Part shown: piece by piece, positions 16,558 to 27,076 of the stretch
Numbering within the stretch: position 1 is the first letter of the stretch
How the letters are laid out: each line of letters starts with the position of its first letter
Assembly (NCBI RefSeq): GCF_046600715.1
Contig: NZ_JBJMAV010000004.1
Location: 62,001 to 126,000, forward strand
Length of the DNA: 64,000 nucleotides
Direction of reading: 5' to 3'
Origin: Lysobacter_C viscosus
GTDB taxonomy: Bacteria > Pseudomonadota > Gammaproteobacteria > Xanthomonadales > Xanthomonadaceae
The notes under the pieces: model-generated
The model's input: the letters and a program-made list of their open reading frames with translations, nothing else
What the model was told of the DNA's origin: nothing
Databases searched by the model: none
Made by a program: the position numbers and the translations under genes

Positions 16558-16788
16558 TCAGCCGGCTGATGGGCTGCCGATGATCCGTATGACCACCCCG
16601 TCGAGCGTCACGCTCTGGCCCGCGCGGACCTTGCAGGTCTTGCGCAGTTCGACCTCGCCGTCCACGCGCACCGCGCCGCTTGCCACCACCTGCTTGCCCG
16701 CTCCCCCGCTGTCGCACAGGCCAGCCAGCTTGAGCAACTGGTTGAGTTCGACGTGGTCCCGGTCGAGTTCGAAATCTATCGTCTGCAT
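16558..16788 (-). CDS. RNA-binding S4-domain protein (YbcJ-like)
   Basis: 76 residues that consist almost wholly of an S4 RNA-binding domain: VELNQLLKLAGLCDSGGAGKQVVASGAVRVDGEVELRKTCKVRAGQSVTLDGVVIRI. The arrangement (short S4 protein with G-GGxxK in the helix turn) resembles E. coli YbcJ and its relatives, thought to act in RNA or ribosome-related processes. An in-frame ATG three codons earlier is possible. Divergent from the AbgT transporter gene. Confidence 0.88.
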   Translation of the reverse strand: MQTIDFELDRDHVELNQLLKLAGLCDSGGAGKQVVASGAVRVDGEVELRKTCKVRAGQSVTLDGVVIRIIGSPSAG

Positions 16789-16893
16789 GGCAGGCATGGT
16801 ACGTGCCCGCCATGCGGTGCGCGGCGGCCCGCCGGGGGTGTGCCCCATGGCTCGGGTATATTCCCGGGCTGCCCAGAACGGACCCATGCCGCC

Positions 16894-18438
16894 ATGACCG
16901 AATCCGCGCCGCCGGCCAAGCGCTCGCCGATCGACCGCTTCCTCAACGTGGTGGAGGCCGGGGGCAACGCACTGCCGCACCCGGCGACGCTGTTCGCGAT
17001 ACTGGCGGTCGTCGTGGTCCTGCTGTCCTGGGTGGCCTCGCAGTTCGACATGTCGGTGCAGCACCCGACCACCGGCGAGCTGATCACCCCGGTCAACCTG
17101 GTCAGCGTCGATGGCCTGCACCGGATCCTCACCGGCCTGGTCACCAACTTCACCAGTTTCGCCCCGCTCGGCACGGTGCTGGTGTCGTTGATCGGCATCG
17201 GCGTGGCCGAGCATTCGGGCCTGATCGGCGCCGCCCTGCGGCAGCTGGTACTGGCCGCGCCGCGCTACCTGCTGACCCCGGTCATGGTGTTCGCCGGCGT
17301 GATGTCCAACATGGCCAGCGAGATCGGCTACGTGCTGCTGGTACCGCTGGCCGGGCTGGTGTTCCTGGCCGCCGGCCGCCACCCGATCCTGGGCATGGCC
17401 GCGGCGTTCGCGGGCGTGTCCGGCGGCTACTCGGCCAACTTGCTGCTGGGCACCATCGATCCGCTGCTGGCCGGGCTGTCGCAGGAGGCCGCGCGCATCA
17501 TCGACCCGGCCTATACCGTCAGTCCCGCGGCCAACTGGTACTTCATGATCGTGTCCACGTTCCTGGTCACGGGACTGGGCTGGTGGGTGACCGAGCGGTT
17601 CGTTGCGCGCCGGTTCCCCGATGCCCCGAAAGCCGACGGGGCGGCCGACGAGATCGAACCGATGAGTGCGGCCGAACGCCGCGGCCTGCTGTTCGCGCTG
17701 GTCGCCACCGCCGCGGTGACCGCGCTGGTGTTGTGGGGCACGGTACCGGCGGACGGTTTCCTGCGCGATCCTGAAACCGGGGACCTGCTGAACTCCCCGT
17801 TCCTGCGCGGCATCGTGGCGCTGATCTTCCTCTACGGCGTGGTCGCCGGCGTCGCCTACGGCATCGGCGCGGGCACCATCAAGAGCGACGAGGACGTCAT
17901 CAAGGGCATGGGCCAGAGCATGAGCACGCTGGGCATCTACCTGGTGCTGGTGTTCTTCGCCGCGCAGTTCGTGGCGTTCTTCAACTGGACCCAGCTGGGG
18001 CTGATCTTCGCGGTGAACGGTGCCGGGGTGCTTGCGCAACTGCAGCTTCCGGGAATCGTGCTGTTCGCCGCATTCATCGTATTGAGCGCTTTCGCCAACC
18101 TGTTCATGGGCTCGGCGTCGGCCAAATGGGCGCTGATGGCGCCGGTGTTCATCCCGATGTTCATGCTGCTGGGGTACTCGCCGGAGCTGACCCAGATCGG
18201 CTACCGCATCGGCGATTCGGTGACCAACATCATTTCGCCGATGATGAGCTACTTCGCGCTGATCATCGCCTTCCTCCAGCGCTACGAGCCCAAGGCCGGC
18301 ATCGGCACCGTGATCGCGGTGATGCTGCCGTACTCGATGGTGTTCCTGGTCGGCTGGACGGCGCTGTTCGCGGTCTGGATGGCGATGGGCTGGCCGATCG
18401 GGCCGGGCGCGCCGCTGGACTACATTCCGGCGGCCTGA
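16894..18438 (+). CDS. AbgT-family transporter
   Basis: 514 residues, about 12 TM segments. AbgT/MtrF features: PIDRFLNVVEAGGNALPHPATLF at the N-terminus, GVAEHSGLIGAALR, VFAGVMSNMASEIGYVLLVPLAG, GVSGGYSANLLLG, and FMGSASAKWALMAPVF-IPM near the C-terminus. The two best-known members import p-aminobenzoyl-glutamate (AbgT) or export sulfonamides (MtrF); which direction applies here is unknown. No abgAB peptidase genes adjoin. A MAPEG gene follows 31 bases after its stop and may be in the same transcript. Confidence 0.95.
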   Translation: MTESAPPAKRSPIDRFLNVVEAGGNALPHPATLFAILAVVVVLLSWVASQFDMSVQHPTTGELITPVNLVSVDGLHRILTGLVTNFTSFAPLGTVLVSLIGIGVAEHSGLIGAALRQLVLAAPRYLLTPVMVFAGVMSNMASEIGYVLLVPLAGLVFLAAGRHPILGMAAAFAGVSGGYSANLLLGTIDPLLAGLSQEAARIIDPAYTVSPAANWYFMIVSTFLVTGLGWWVTERFVARRFPDAPKADGAADEIEPMSAAERRGLLFALVATAAVTALVLWGTVPADGFLRDPETGDLLNSPFLRGIVALIFLYGVVAGVAYGIGAGTIKSDEDVIKGMGQSMSTLGIYLVLVFFAAQFVAFFNWTQLGLIFAVNGAGVLAQLQLPGIVLFAAFIVLSAFANLFMGSASAKWALMAPVFIPMFMLLGYSPELTQIGYRIGDSVTNIISPMMSYFALIIAFLQRYEPKAGIGTVIAVMLPYSMVFLVGWTALFAVWMAMGWPIGPGAPLDYIPAA

Positions 18439-18469
18439 CGCCGCCGCACTCACGGGGAGGGGACAGGGC

Positions 18470-18859
18470 ATGGCGATCGAACTGCAGATGCTGGCGTGGT
18501 CGGTGGTGCTGGGGCTGGTGCACCTGCTGCTGGACGGCGCGCTCAAGACCCGCCAGCGCGGGTTGAAGTGGAACGTGGGGGCGCGCGACGCCGTGGTGCC
18601 GCCGCTTGACGGGGTCGCCGCGCGCGTCAACCGCGCGTGGCTCAACTTCATGGAGACCTTCCCGTTCTTCGCCGCCGCGGTGCTGGCGGTGGTGGCCGCG
18701 GGGCGCGGCGATGCCGATACGGCGCTCGGTGCGCAGCTCTACTTCTGGGCGCGGGTGGCCTATATCCCGCTGTACGCCGCCGGTGTGCCGTACCTGCGCT
18801 CGGTGGCGTGGGCAGTGTCGCTGTGGGGCATCATCAAACTGGTGTCGGCGCTGTTTTGA
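18470..18859 (+). CDS. MAPEG-family membrane protein
   Basis: 129 residues, four TM helices. MAPEG pattern: ARVNRAWLNFMETFPFFAAAVLAV (the RAxxNxxE-type glutathione-binding motif) and ALGAQLYFWARVAYIPLYAAGVPYLRSVAWAVS. Eukaryotic relatives are membrane glutathione transferases; bacterial ones are mostly uncharacterised. GGGGAGG precedes the start. Immediately downstream of the AbgT transporter, probably cotranscribed. Confidence 0.92.
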   Translation: MAIELQMLAWSVVLGLVHLLLDGALKTRQRGLKWNVGARDAVVPPLDGVAARVNRAWLNFMETFPFFAAAVLAVVAAGRGDADTALGAQLYFWARVAYIPLYAAGVPYLRSVAWAVSLWGIIKLVSALF

Positions 18860-18890
18860 GCCCGCACATCGACGGACGGACCGGGCGGCG

Positions 18891-19175
18891 CTAGGCGGCC
18901 GCCGGGATCCCCGCATTCGCCGGCGCCAGCGCCGCCTCGCACAGGGCCCGCTTGCCGGCCGGCTTGAGCTGCTTGATGGCATATTCGGCCCGGCTGGCGG
19001 TGGCGCGGTCGGGGAATCGGAAACTCGCCAGCACGCGCAGTGGCGGGTGGGCCCGCGTGTAGCGGGCTCCCTTGCCGGCGGCGTGCTGTGCGTAGCGGCG
19101 CGCCACGTCCACTGCGATGCCGGTGTAGAGGCTGCCGTCACGGCACTCCAGCAGGTAGACGAACCAGGGGCGCAT
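18891..19175 (-). CDS. GIY-YIG endonuclease-domain protein
   Basis: 94 residues, UPF0213-type stand-alone GIY-YIG domain: FVYLLECRDGSLYTGIAVDVARRYAQHAAGKGARYTRAHPPL, then AEYAIKQLKPAGKRAL. The GIY-YIG equivalents are VYLL and YTG, and the conserved Arg (RRYAQH) and the Glu (AEYAIK) are in place. Function of these small nucleases (URI family) is not known. Convergent with MAPEG. Confidence 0.93.
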   Translation of the reverse strand: MRPWFVYLLECRDGSLYTGIAVDVARRYAQHAAGKGARYTRAHPPLRVLASFRFPDRATASRAEYAIKQLKPAGKRALCEAALAPANAGIPAAA

Positions 19176-19338
19176 CGCCGCAGCATAGCGAGGCGGGGGC
19201 AGCCCGGCGAGGGGACGGCAATCCCTGCTGGAGGCCGGAAGCAGGGACCGCAAGGTGAACAGCACAGCCCCATACGCATGCGCACGGCGTTGTGGTCGAC
19301 CCGCGTGGCCCACACAATGCGGTTCGTCTTCCGGAGAA

Positions 19339-20364
19339 ATGCCCGCAGTGAGCGCCGTGAGCCCATCGCACCCGTCCACCAACCTGCGCAAGCTGTGCGC
19401 ACAGTTCGCCAAGCCCCAGCTGGGTCGGGCGGTGTGGCAGCTGGTCAATACATTGGTGCCATTCGTCGCGCTCTGGGCGCTGATGGCCTGGAGCGTGGTC
19501 GGGCAGTGGGGCTATGGCTGGACGCTGTTGATGGCCATCCCCACCGCCGGGCTGTACGTGCGGACCTTCATCATCCAGCACGACTGCGGGCACGGTTCGT
19601 TCTTCGCCAGCCAACGCGCCAACGACACGGTCGGCCGCTGCCTCGGGCTGGTGACGCTGTTCCCCTACGGCTACTGGAAGAAGACCCATGCCGTGCACCA
19701 CGGCACCTCCGGCAACCTGGACCGGCGCGAAATGGGCGACATCGAGACGCTCACCGTCGCCGAGTACCAGGCACTCTCGCCCTTCCGCCGCTTCTGCTAC
19801 CGCTTCTACCGCAGCACGCCGGTGATGCTGGTGATCGGTCCCGCCTACCAGTTCGTCATCAAGCACCGGTTCCCGTTCGACCTGCCGTGGTCATGGAAGC
19901 GCGAGTGGGCCAGCGTCCTCCTCAACAACCTGATGCTGCTGCTGGTCGGTGCCGCCATGGGCTTCGCAATCGGCTGGTCCACGGTGCTGCTGGTGCACCT
20001 GCCGGTGGTGCTGATCGCCGGTGCCGCAGGGGTGTGGCTGTTCTATGTCCAGCACACGTTCGAGGACGCCTACTGGACGCGCGGGCAGCAATGGGATTCG
20101 CATGAGGCGGCGATTGCCGGCAGCTCGTTCTACGATCTGCCGCGCGTGGTGCACTGGTTCACCGGCAACATCGGCTACCACCACATCCACCACCTCGCCA
20201 GCCGTATCCCCAACTACCGGCTGCGCGAGTGCCACGAGTCGAGCCCGTTGCTGCAGGCCGCGCCGCGGTTGACCCTGTGGAGCAGCCTGCGCAGCGCGGG
20301 TTTGAAGCTGTGGTGCGAGGAATCGCAACGGATGGTGGGGTTTCCGGGTCGCTCGCGCCGCTGA
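19339..20364 (+). CDS. Membrane fatty acid desaturase
   Basis: 341 residues. Three His boxes of the acyl-lipid/acyl-CoA desaturase family are visible: HDCGHGSF, THAVHHG, and NIGYHHIHHL, with hydrophobic segments around them. Bacterial homologues (DesA-like) introduce a cis double bond in membrane-lipid acyl chains, using a di-iron centre. The start MPAVSAV is set by a CCGGAGA site. The gene is followed by dbpA after about 110 bases and stands alone; no electron-transfer partner is adjacent. Confidence 0.93.
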   Translation: MPAVSAVSPSHPSTNLRKLCAQFAKPQLGRAVWQLVNTLVPFVALWALMAWSVVGQWGYGWTLLMAIPTAGLYVRTFIIQHDCGHGSFFASQRANDTVGRCLGLVTLFPYGYWKKTHAVHHGTSGNLDRREMGDIETLTVAEYQALSPFRRFCYRFYRSTPVMLVIGPAYQFVIKHRFPFDLPWSWKREWASVLLNNLMLLLVGAAMGFAIGWSTVLLVHLPVVLIAGAAGVWLFYVQHTFEDAYWTRGQQWDSHEAAIAGSSFYDLPRVVHWFTGNIGYHHIHHLASRIPNYRLRECHESSPLLQAAPRLTLWSSLRSAGLKLWCEESQRMVGFPGRSRR

Positions 20365-20472
20365 TCGCTGGCGCCCCTGGGCACCGTCCCCGCAGCAATG
20401 AGGCAGGTGCGTTGGCCGAGCCCTGTCCCGGACATCGCCACAAGGGCGCGCCGATGCTGCGATCATGGCGCC

Positions 20473-21882
<1,410 letters not shown>

Positions 21883-22003
21883 CACGCGGGCGGGCGCGCT
21901 CGCGTCGTGCAGGCGGTGACCAAAGGCCCAGTGGCGTGGCCCGCGGGGCGGCGCGGATTGGACCGATGCGCTCGGGTAGGGCTGGAGCGGGGAATGTACG
22001 CAG

Positions 22004-22960
22004 TCAGTCGACGGCGCCCTTGGCCTCAGAGGTGCCCAGCATTTCCGGTTGGACGCGCGCAGGCCGGCCCAGCAACGGGTGCACGATGACGGCCGCCAGG
22101 ATGACGACCACCCCGAGGTAGAACATCGGGGTCAATTCGTGCTGTTCGCCCAGCAGCAGGATCGCCAGCACGATGGCGTAGACCGGCTCCAGGTTGACCG
22201 CGAGCTGCGCGGAGAACGCGCTCATGTGGCGCAGCGCAACCAGCGACAGGGCGAACGGCAACAGCGTGCAACCCAGCGCCAGCACCAGCAGCAGGCCCAG
22301 GTCCCGGGCGCCCGGCACGATCAGCAGCGGGCCGGCGAAGGCGGGGAACACGAGCGGCATCAACGGCGCCAAAGCGGTCAATGCCAGCGTGCCTGCACCC
22401 AGTTCGATCCCGGTGATGGCCAGCGGATCGGCGCGGTCGCCCACGCTGTCCACCAGCCGTTTGTTGAGCGAGCCGAACAGCGCCACGAACAACGCCGACA
22501 GGGCGCCGACCACCACGCCGATGCGCATGCTGTCGGGCACGCCACCAACGACCAGTGCCACGCCCGGCAGCACCGCGATGCCGAGCGCCAGGTCGCGGGG
22601 TGAGAACGGCCGCCGCGCAAGCTTGGGTTCGACCAGCGCGGTGAACACCGTCGCCAGTGCAATGCAGGTTGCAGCCACCGATGCGTTGGCCAGCTTGATC
22701 GCGCCGTAGAAGGTCAGCCAGTGCAGCGCCACCAGCACGCCGATGCCGGCATAGGCGGCCACCAGGCGGGGTGGCATTGCGTGCAGGCTGCGCCATACCC
22801 GCGGCACCAGCGCCAGTGCCAGCACCACCAGGCCCATGCGCCACCACACCAGCGGCAGTGCCGGCATCGTGATCACCTTGCCGATGATCGCGGTGAAGCC
22901 CCACAGCAGCACGCAGAAGTGGATCTGGAGGTAGGCCTTGCGGGTGGGGGTCATCGGCAT
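22004..22960 (-). CDS. EamA/DMT-family exporter
   Basis: 318 residues, ten TM helices in two EamA repeats: first YLQIHFCVLLWGFTAIIG, second about VVGALSALFVALFGSLNKRLV, with the GEQHELTPMFYLGVVVILAAVI end typical of the family. EamA proteins are drug/metabolite transporters, often for amino acids or small metabolites; substrate unknown. The start MPMTPTRK is one of two adjacent ATGs. It is divergent from a second, dissimilar EamA gene with 200 bases between starts. Confidence 0.93.
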   Translation of the reverse strand: MPMTPTRKAYLQIHFCVLLWGFTAIIGKVITMPALPLVWWRMGLVVLALALVPRVWRSLHAMPPRLVAAYAGIGVLVALHWLTFYGAIKLANASVAATCIALATVFTALVEPKLARRPFSPRDLALGIAVLPGVALVVGGVPDSMRIGVVVGALSALFVALFGSLNKRLVDSVGDRADPLAITGIELGAGTLALTALAPLMPLVFPAFAGPLLIVPGARDLGLLLVLALGCTLLPFALSLVALRHMSAFSAQLAVNLEPVYAIVLAILLLGEQHELTPMFYLGVVVILAAVIVHPLLGRPARVQPEMLGTSEAKGAVD

Positions 22961-23160
22961 GGGGAAAGTTTGGCAGACCGGCGCGGCGTATGGACGGGTC
23001 GCGTTGCGTCGCGCACGGCCGCCAGGACACGCGCTTCCGTTCCTCGCCGCGTGTGCCGGGCCCACCTGTCGGCGGCGCGCGAGTTATCAGGGCCCATGGC
23101 TTGAAGGCGCCGCCGCCAACCGAGGACAATAGCCGCCCCCACCCACGGCAGCCGCAACGG

Positions 23161-24069
23161 ATGCAGACCGCGCAGCCCGCAATTCCCCTGGTCCCGGGGG
23201 TCGAAACGGGCGGCACCGGAGCCTGGCGCACGCCGGTCGAGCTGGGCCTGCTCGGCGCCATCTGGGGCGCGTCGTTCCTGTTCATGCGCGTGGCGGCCGA
23301 CGACTTCGGCCCCGCGCCGCTGGTGGAGATGCGTCTCGGCCTGGGCGCCGTGGTGTTGCTGCCTTTCCTGTGGCGGTCGCGCGCCTCGTTCCCTGCCCGC
23401 ATCTGGCCCAAGCTGGTGGTGATCGGCGCGATCAATTCGGTGGTGCCGTTCCTGCTGTTCGCATGGGCGGCGCAACGCGCGCCAGCCGGCGTCGGCGCGA
23501 TCAGCAACGCGATGACCGTCCTGTTCACTGCGCTGGTCGGGTTCCTGTTCTTCGGCGAGAAAATCGGGACGCGCCGTTCGGTGGCGCTGCTGGCCGGCTT
23601 CGCCGGCGTGGTGGTGCTGGCCAGCGGTCGCTCGGCCGGCGCCAGCATCGGGTGGGCGGTGGTGGCCGGCTGCACCGCCTCACTGATGTACGGCGTGGGC
23701 GCCAACCTGGTACGCCGCGAACTCGCCGGCCTGCCGGCCGCGGGCGTGGCCGCGGCAACGCTGGGAACATCGGCCTTGCTGGTTCTGCCAGTGGCCATCG
23801 CGCGATGGCCCCAGCAGCCGATTCCGCTGGAGTCCTGGTTGTCGGCGGGGATGCTGGGGGTGCTGTGCACCGGCATCGCCTACGTGATGCTCTACCGGTT
23901 GATCCAGCGCATCGGCCCCAGCCGCACCGCGACGGTCACCTACCTGGTGCCGCTGTTCGGCGTGGCATGGGCGTGGTGGCTGCTGGACGAGCCACTGACC
24001 GTGACCATGGGCATCGCCGGCGCGATCATCCTGGGCAGCGTGGCCATCAGCCAGCGCGCCCCGCGCTGA
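23161..24069 (+). CDS. EamA/DMT-family exporter
   Basis: 302 residues, ten TM helices. First repeat begins VELGLLGAIWGASFLFMRVA, with RLGLGAVVLLPFL; second repeat begins GWAVVAGCTASLMYGVGANLV and ends YLVPLFGVAWAWWLLDEPLTVTMGIAGAIILGSV, a standard EamA C-terminus. Substrate unknown. It differs in sequence from its divergent neighbour, so the pair is not a recent duplication. The start was taken at the first ATG; the N-terminal 25 residues are low-complexity. Confidence 0.93.
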   Translation: MQTAQPAIPLVPGVETGGTGAWRTPVELGLLGAIWGASFLFMRVAADDFGPAPLVEMRLGLGAVVLLPFLWRSRASFPARIWPKLVVIGAINSVVPFLLFAWAAQRAPAGVGAISNAMTVLFTALVGFLFFGEKIGTRRSVALLAGFAGVVVLASGRSAGASIGWAVVAGCTASLMYGVGANLVRRELAGLPAAGVAAATLGTSALLVLPVAIARWPQQPIPLESWLSAGMLGVLCTGIAYVMLYRLIQRIGPSRTATVTYLVPLFGVAWAWWLLDEPLTVTMGIAGAIILGSVAISQRAPR

Positions 24070-24111
24070 GCGACCGCATTCGGCGGGAACGCTTCAGCCG
24101 GGATCCGGCCT

Positions 24112-24145
24112 GCACGCCCCTGCAGGAGCCGCGCCCGTGCGATGG
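24112..24145. repeat. Degenerate palindromic (REP-like) element
   Basis: TGCAGGAGCCGCGCCCGTGCGATGG resembles one arm of the GTAGGAGCGGC...TCGCGAT palindrome seen elsewhere in the window; the partner arm (CGCTTCAGCCGGGATCC, just upstream) is degenerate. Confidence 0.4.
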
Positions 24146-24147
24146 CC

Positions 24148-25020
24148 TCAGCCCGCGTCCAGCCGGGCCTGCAGCGCCACTGCGGCAGCGGGGTTGCGCT
24201 GCTTGGCCGCGCCGATGAAGAACACGAACACCTCGCGCGGTCGCTCCGGCGCCCGGGACGCCAGCACGGGCAGGTCCGACGGCATCCCACCCTGCGCCCA
24301 TGTCCGGGTACGGCCGGCCCAGGCATCCAGCTCATCGTCCGGGTAGCCCTTGCCGATCGCGGCGCGCGAGCGCATCAGGCGCGCATAGACGAAGTCTGCA
24401 GTCACATCGGCCAGGTTGGGATGTTCCGTCGAGTCGGTGCAGACGATCGCAATGCCGTGCCGGCGGGCGAGCTGGACGTACGCGTCATCGACGAAACCGG
24501 GGTCACGCACGTCCAGCACATGGCGTAACGCACGCCCGTCCACGTCGGTCGGCAGCGCGGCGACGAAGTCGGCGAAGACATCCCGCTGCAGGGACGGCCC
24601 ACCATCGAACTGCCACAGCAACGGTCCCAGGCGGTCGCCCAGCTCGGCAATCCCTTCGATGAACCCCTCCACCTGTCCGCCGACCTTCGAAAGGTCACGT
24701 GCCTTGACGATCCGCATCGGCGCCTTGGCGGCGAAGACGAAGCCGTCCGGGACCTCGTCGCGCCATCGCGCGTACGTCTGGCGCGACTGGGCGCGGTAGT
24801 AGGTGCCGTTGATCTCGATCGCCGTCAGCTGGCGGCTGGCGTACTCCAGCTCACGCCGCTGCACCAGCCCCTTGGGGTAGAAGGTGCCGCCGCGCCATGG
24901 CGCATACGTCCACCCGCCTATGCCGACGCGTACCGCGCCGGGGGCCTTGCGCGCGTTCAAGAGGCTCGACCCGCGCGGCCCGGGCCCACGTGGCCCGCCG
25001 CGCGAGGGCGCAGGCAGCAC
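24148..25020 (-). CDS. DUF72 family protein
   Basis: 290 residues with a TIM-barrel-like DUF72 domain: VRVGIGGWTYAPWRGGTFYPKGLVQRRELEYASRQLTAIEINGTYY, then FVFAAKAPMRI, LGPLLWQFDGG, RHVLDVRDPGFVDD, and VYARLMRSRAA. E. coli YecE is a member; function is unknown, though a hydrolase or nuclease-like role has been suggested for the fold. The start is uncertain, since about 30 N-terminal residues precede homology and contain no ribosome-site support. Stands alone. Confidence 0.92.
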   Translation of the reverse strand: MLPAPSRGGPRGPGPRGSSLLNARKAPGAVRVGIGGWTYAPWRGGTFYPKGLVQRRELEYASRQLTAIEINGTYYRAQSRQTYARWRDEVPDGFVFAAKAPMRIVKARDLSKVGGQVEGFIEGIAELGDRLGPLLWQFDGGPSLQRDVFADFVAALPTDVDGRALRHVLDVRDPGFVDDAYVQLARRHGIAIVCTDSTEHPNLADVTADFVYARLMRSRAAIGKGYPDDELDAWAGRTRTWAQGGMPSDLPVLASRAPERPREVFVFFIGAAKQRNPAAAVALQARLDAG

Positions 25021-25147
25021 GACGTTCCGGACCTCAACCCGGCGACGGGCCGGGTGGTCGGGTATCGCTTGGGCGTGGCCATGGCGCCGCTCCGGATGCA
25101 GACGGCTGCAGCGTAGCGCCGGCGTGTCAACGCCCCGTGCGCGTCGC

Positions 25148-26965
25148 CTACCGGATCGGTTCGTCCAGCATCAGCTGGCGCACGAAGCGAACCGGAGGCG
25201 CGCCATACGACAGCACCTTGTCGTGGTAGGCCTTCAGGTCGAACGCCTCGCCGTCGCGGGCCTCGACGGCCTTGCGCATGTCGAAGTGCTCCTGCGCGCC
25301 GACGAAGTAGGTCGGCAGTTGCGCCGAGGTCAGCTGCGCACGCACCCACTTGCCCGCGGCCTCCCGCTCCTGCTGGAAGGTCCGGTTGACCATCAGGTCC
25401 ATCGCCTGCTCGCGGGTCCAGTCGTCGACGTGGATGCCCTGGTCGAGGATCGCATTGGACACGCTGCGCAGGTAGAACTTGAGCTGCACCAGCCGGAACA
25501 ACGGGTCGCCGTCGTAATAGCCGGCGTCGGCCATCACGTCTTCGGTGTACACCGCCCAGCCCTCGGCGAACGGCCCCGAGCGCAGCACGGCGCGAAGCGT
25601 GGAGGGGTGGTCGGCCGAGTGCACGCCTTCCAGGTAGTGGCCGGGCATCGCCTCGTGGATCGACAGCAGGTGGATCATCCGGGTGTTGTATTCGCGCAGG
25701 AACGATTCGACCTGCGCGTCGGTCCAGTCGTCCGGGATCGGCGAGACCGCGTAGAACGTGTCCAGCCCCTTGTCGAGCGGGCCGGGCGAGTCGCAGTACG
25801 CCACCGCCACGCCCTGCTGGAATTCCGGCATCAGGATGATCTTCACCGGGTCGTCGGGCACGGTGACCAGGTCCTTTTCGCGCACGAAGTCGGTGGCGAC
25901 CTTGGTGGTCTCGGTTGCCAGCTCCACCACGGCCCCGCGCGCGGGGCGGTCGGCGTAGGCCAGCTCGAGCGCGGCCTCGATCGCCCGCTGCTGCTGCTCG
26001 TCGCTGGGCGAGTCGGGCAGACCAGGTGCGTCCTCGCGGTCGGCCAGCACGGTGCGGGCGATGCCGTACATCTCCCCGCGCACGCGCTCGATCTCCGCCG
26101 TCGCGCGCTGCTTGATCTGATCGCGCGACAGCGAGGCGTTGAGCGAGAACTTCAGCTTCTGGTCGTACAGCGCCTGGCCGATGCGGAACTCGCCCTTGGC
26201 ATTGGGCACAAGCGTGCCGTCCAGCCACGCCTGGTGCTCGGCCACCGCCTCGCCCAGGGTGGCGACGGCGGCGTCGAGGCGCTCGCGGTCCGCGCCCGCC
26301 AACTGGTCGGCGGCGGGCAATACCAACTGGTCTATCAGGCTGAGTACACCCGCGTTCTGTTTGGCGACCGTCTCGGCATGGATCCTGGGCACGCGCGCGG
26401 GGTCCAGGTTCTCGCGCATCTGCGCGAAGACCTGCGGGATCTTTTCCATCCGCGCGCTCGCCGACTGCAGGCGTTCGGGCATTGGCGCGAACTCGCGCGC
26501 CATCAGGTTGTAGATCGCGCCGCCGGCCAGGCCGGTGTAGGCCTGCGGGTCCCATGCCCACGACTGCAGGGTCTCCACGTTCCATATCTCGCCGCGCAGC
26601 TGGTTGCGCAGGATGGCCGCGTCGACCTGGTTCTCGCGCGACAGCGTGGCCACGTCGATGGCGTCCAGCTCGGCCAGCATCGCCCTGCTGAAGTCGAGTG
26701 CGTTCTGGCGGCCGGCGGCGCTGAGGTCGTCGACCTCGTCGTCGAAGCGGTGGTCACCGATCTGCGTGGCCGCGACCGGGTTCAGCGCCAGCCAGCCGTC
26801 CAGCCAGCGCTGCGCGAGTTCGGTGAAGCGGGCATCGGCCTTGGCATCGGATTGAGAATCCGGTTGCGTGGCGGCGGGGGCGGCCTGTGGGGGTGACTGG
26901 GGCTGGCACGCCGACAGCGACAGGGTGGCAGCCAGCAGGACAGCGGCAAGCGGGGTGGGGCGCAT
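25148..26965 (-). CDS. DUF885 lipoprotein (predicted zinc peptidase)
   Basis: 605 residues. Lipobox LSLSAC (Cys20) indicates a periplasmic lipoprotein. The core matches DUF885, related to gluzincin peptidases: IHEAMPGHYLEG has the HExxxGH-type signature, with FAEGWAVYTEDVM following and the C-terminal GAQEHFDMRKAVEAR. The N-terminal part has the RWLDGWLALNPVAATQIGDHRFDD start of this family. Biochemical role is unproven. Stands alone, upstream of the DUF72 gene. Start set by ATG before the signal. Confidence 0.92.
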   Translation of the reverse strand: MRPTPLAAVLLAATLSLSACQPQSPPQAAPAATQPDSQSDAKADARFTELAQRWLDGWLALNPVAATQIGDHRFDDEVDDLSAAGRQNALDFSRAMLAELDAIDVATLSRENQVDAAILRNQLRGEIWNVETLQSWAWDPQAYTGLAGGAIYNLMAREFAPMPERLQSASARMEKIPQVFAQMRENLDPARVPRIHAETVAKQNAGVLSLIDQLVLPAADQLAGADRERLDAAVATLGEAVAEHQAWLDGTLVPNAKGEFRIGQALYDQKLKFSLNASLSRDQIKQRATAEIERVRGEMYGIARTVLADREDAPGLPDSPSDEQQQRAIEAALELAYADRPARGAVVELATETTKVATDFVREKDLVTVPDDPVKIILMPEFQQGVAVAYCDSPGPLDKGLDTFYAVSPIPDDWTDAQVESFLREYNTRMIHLLSIHEAMPGHYLEGVHSADHPSTLRAVLRSGPFAEGWAVYTEDVMADAGYYDGDPLFRLVQLKFYLRSVSNAILDQGIHVDDWTREQAMDLMVNRTFQQEREAAGKWVRAQLTSAQLPTYFVGAQEHFDMRKAVEARDGEAFDLKAYHDKVLSYGAPPVRFVRQLMLDEPIR

Positions 26966-27076
26966 GGGTCGGTTCCTAGAGGTCGCGCAGCCGATCGGCG
27001 CGGGCATCGCCGAGGATAGCTGCCACGACGGGGCGCGGCATGGACGCGGTTGCGCCGCGTGAGCGGCGCTGGGCGG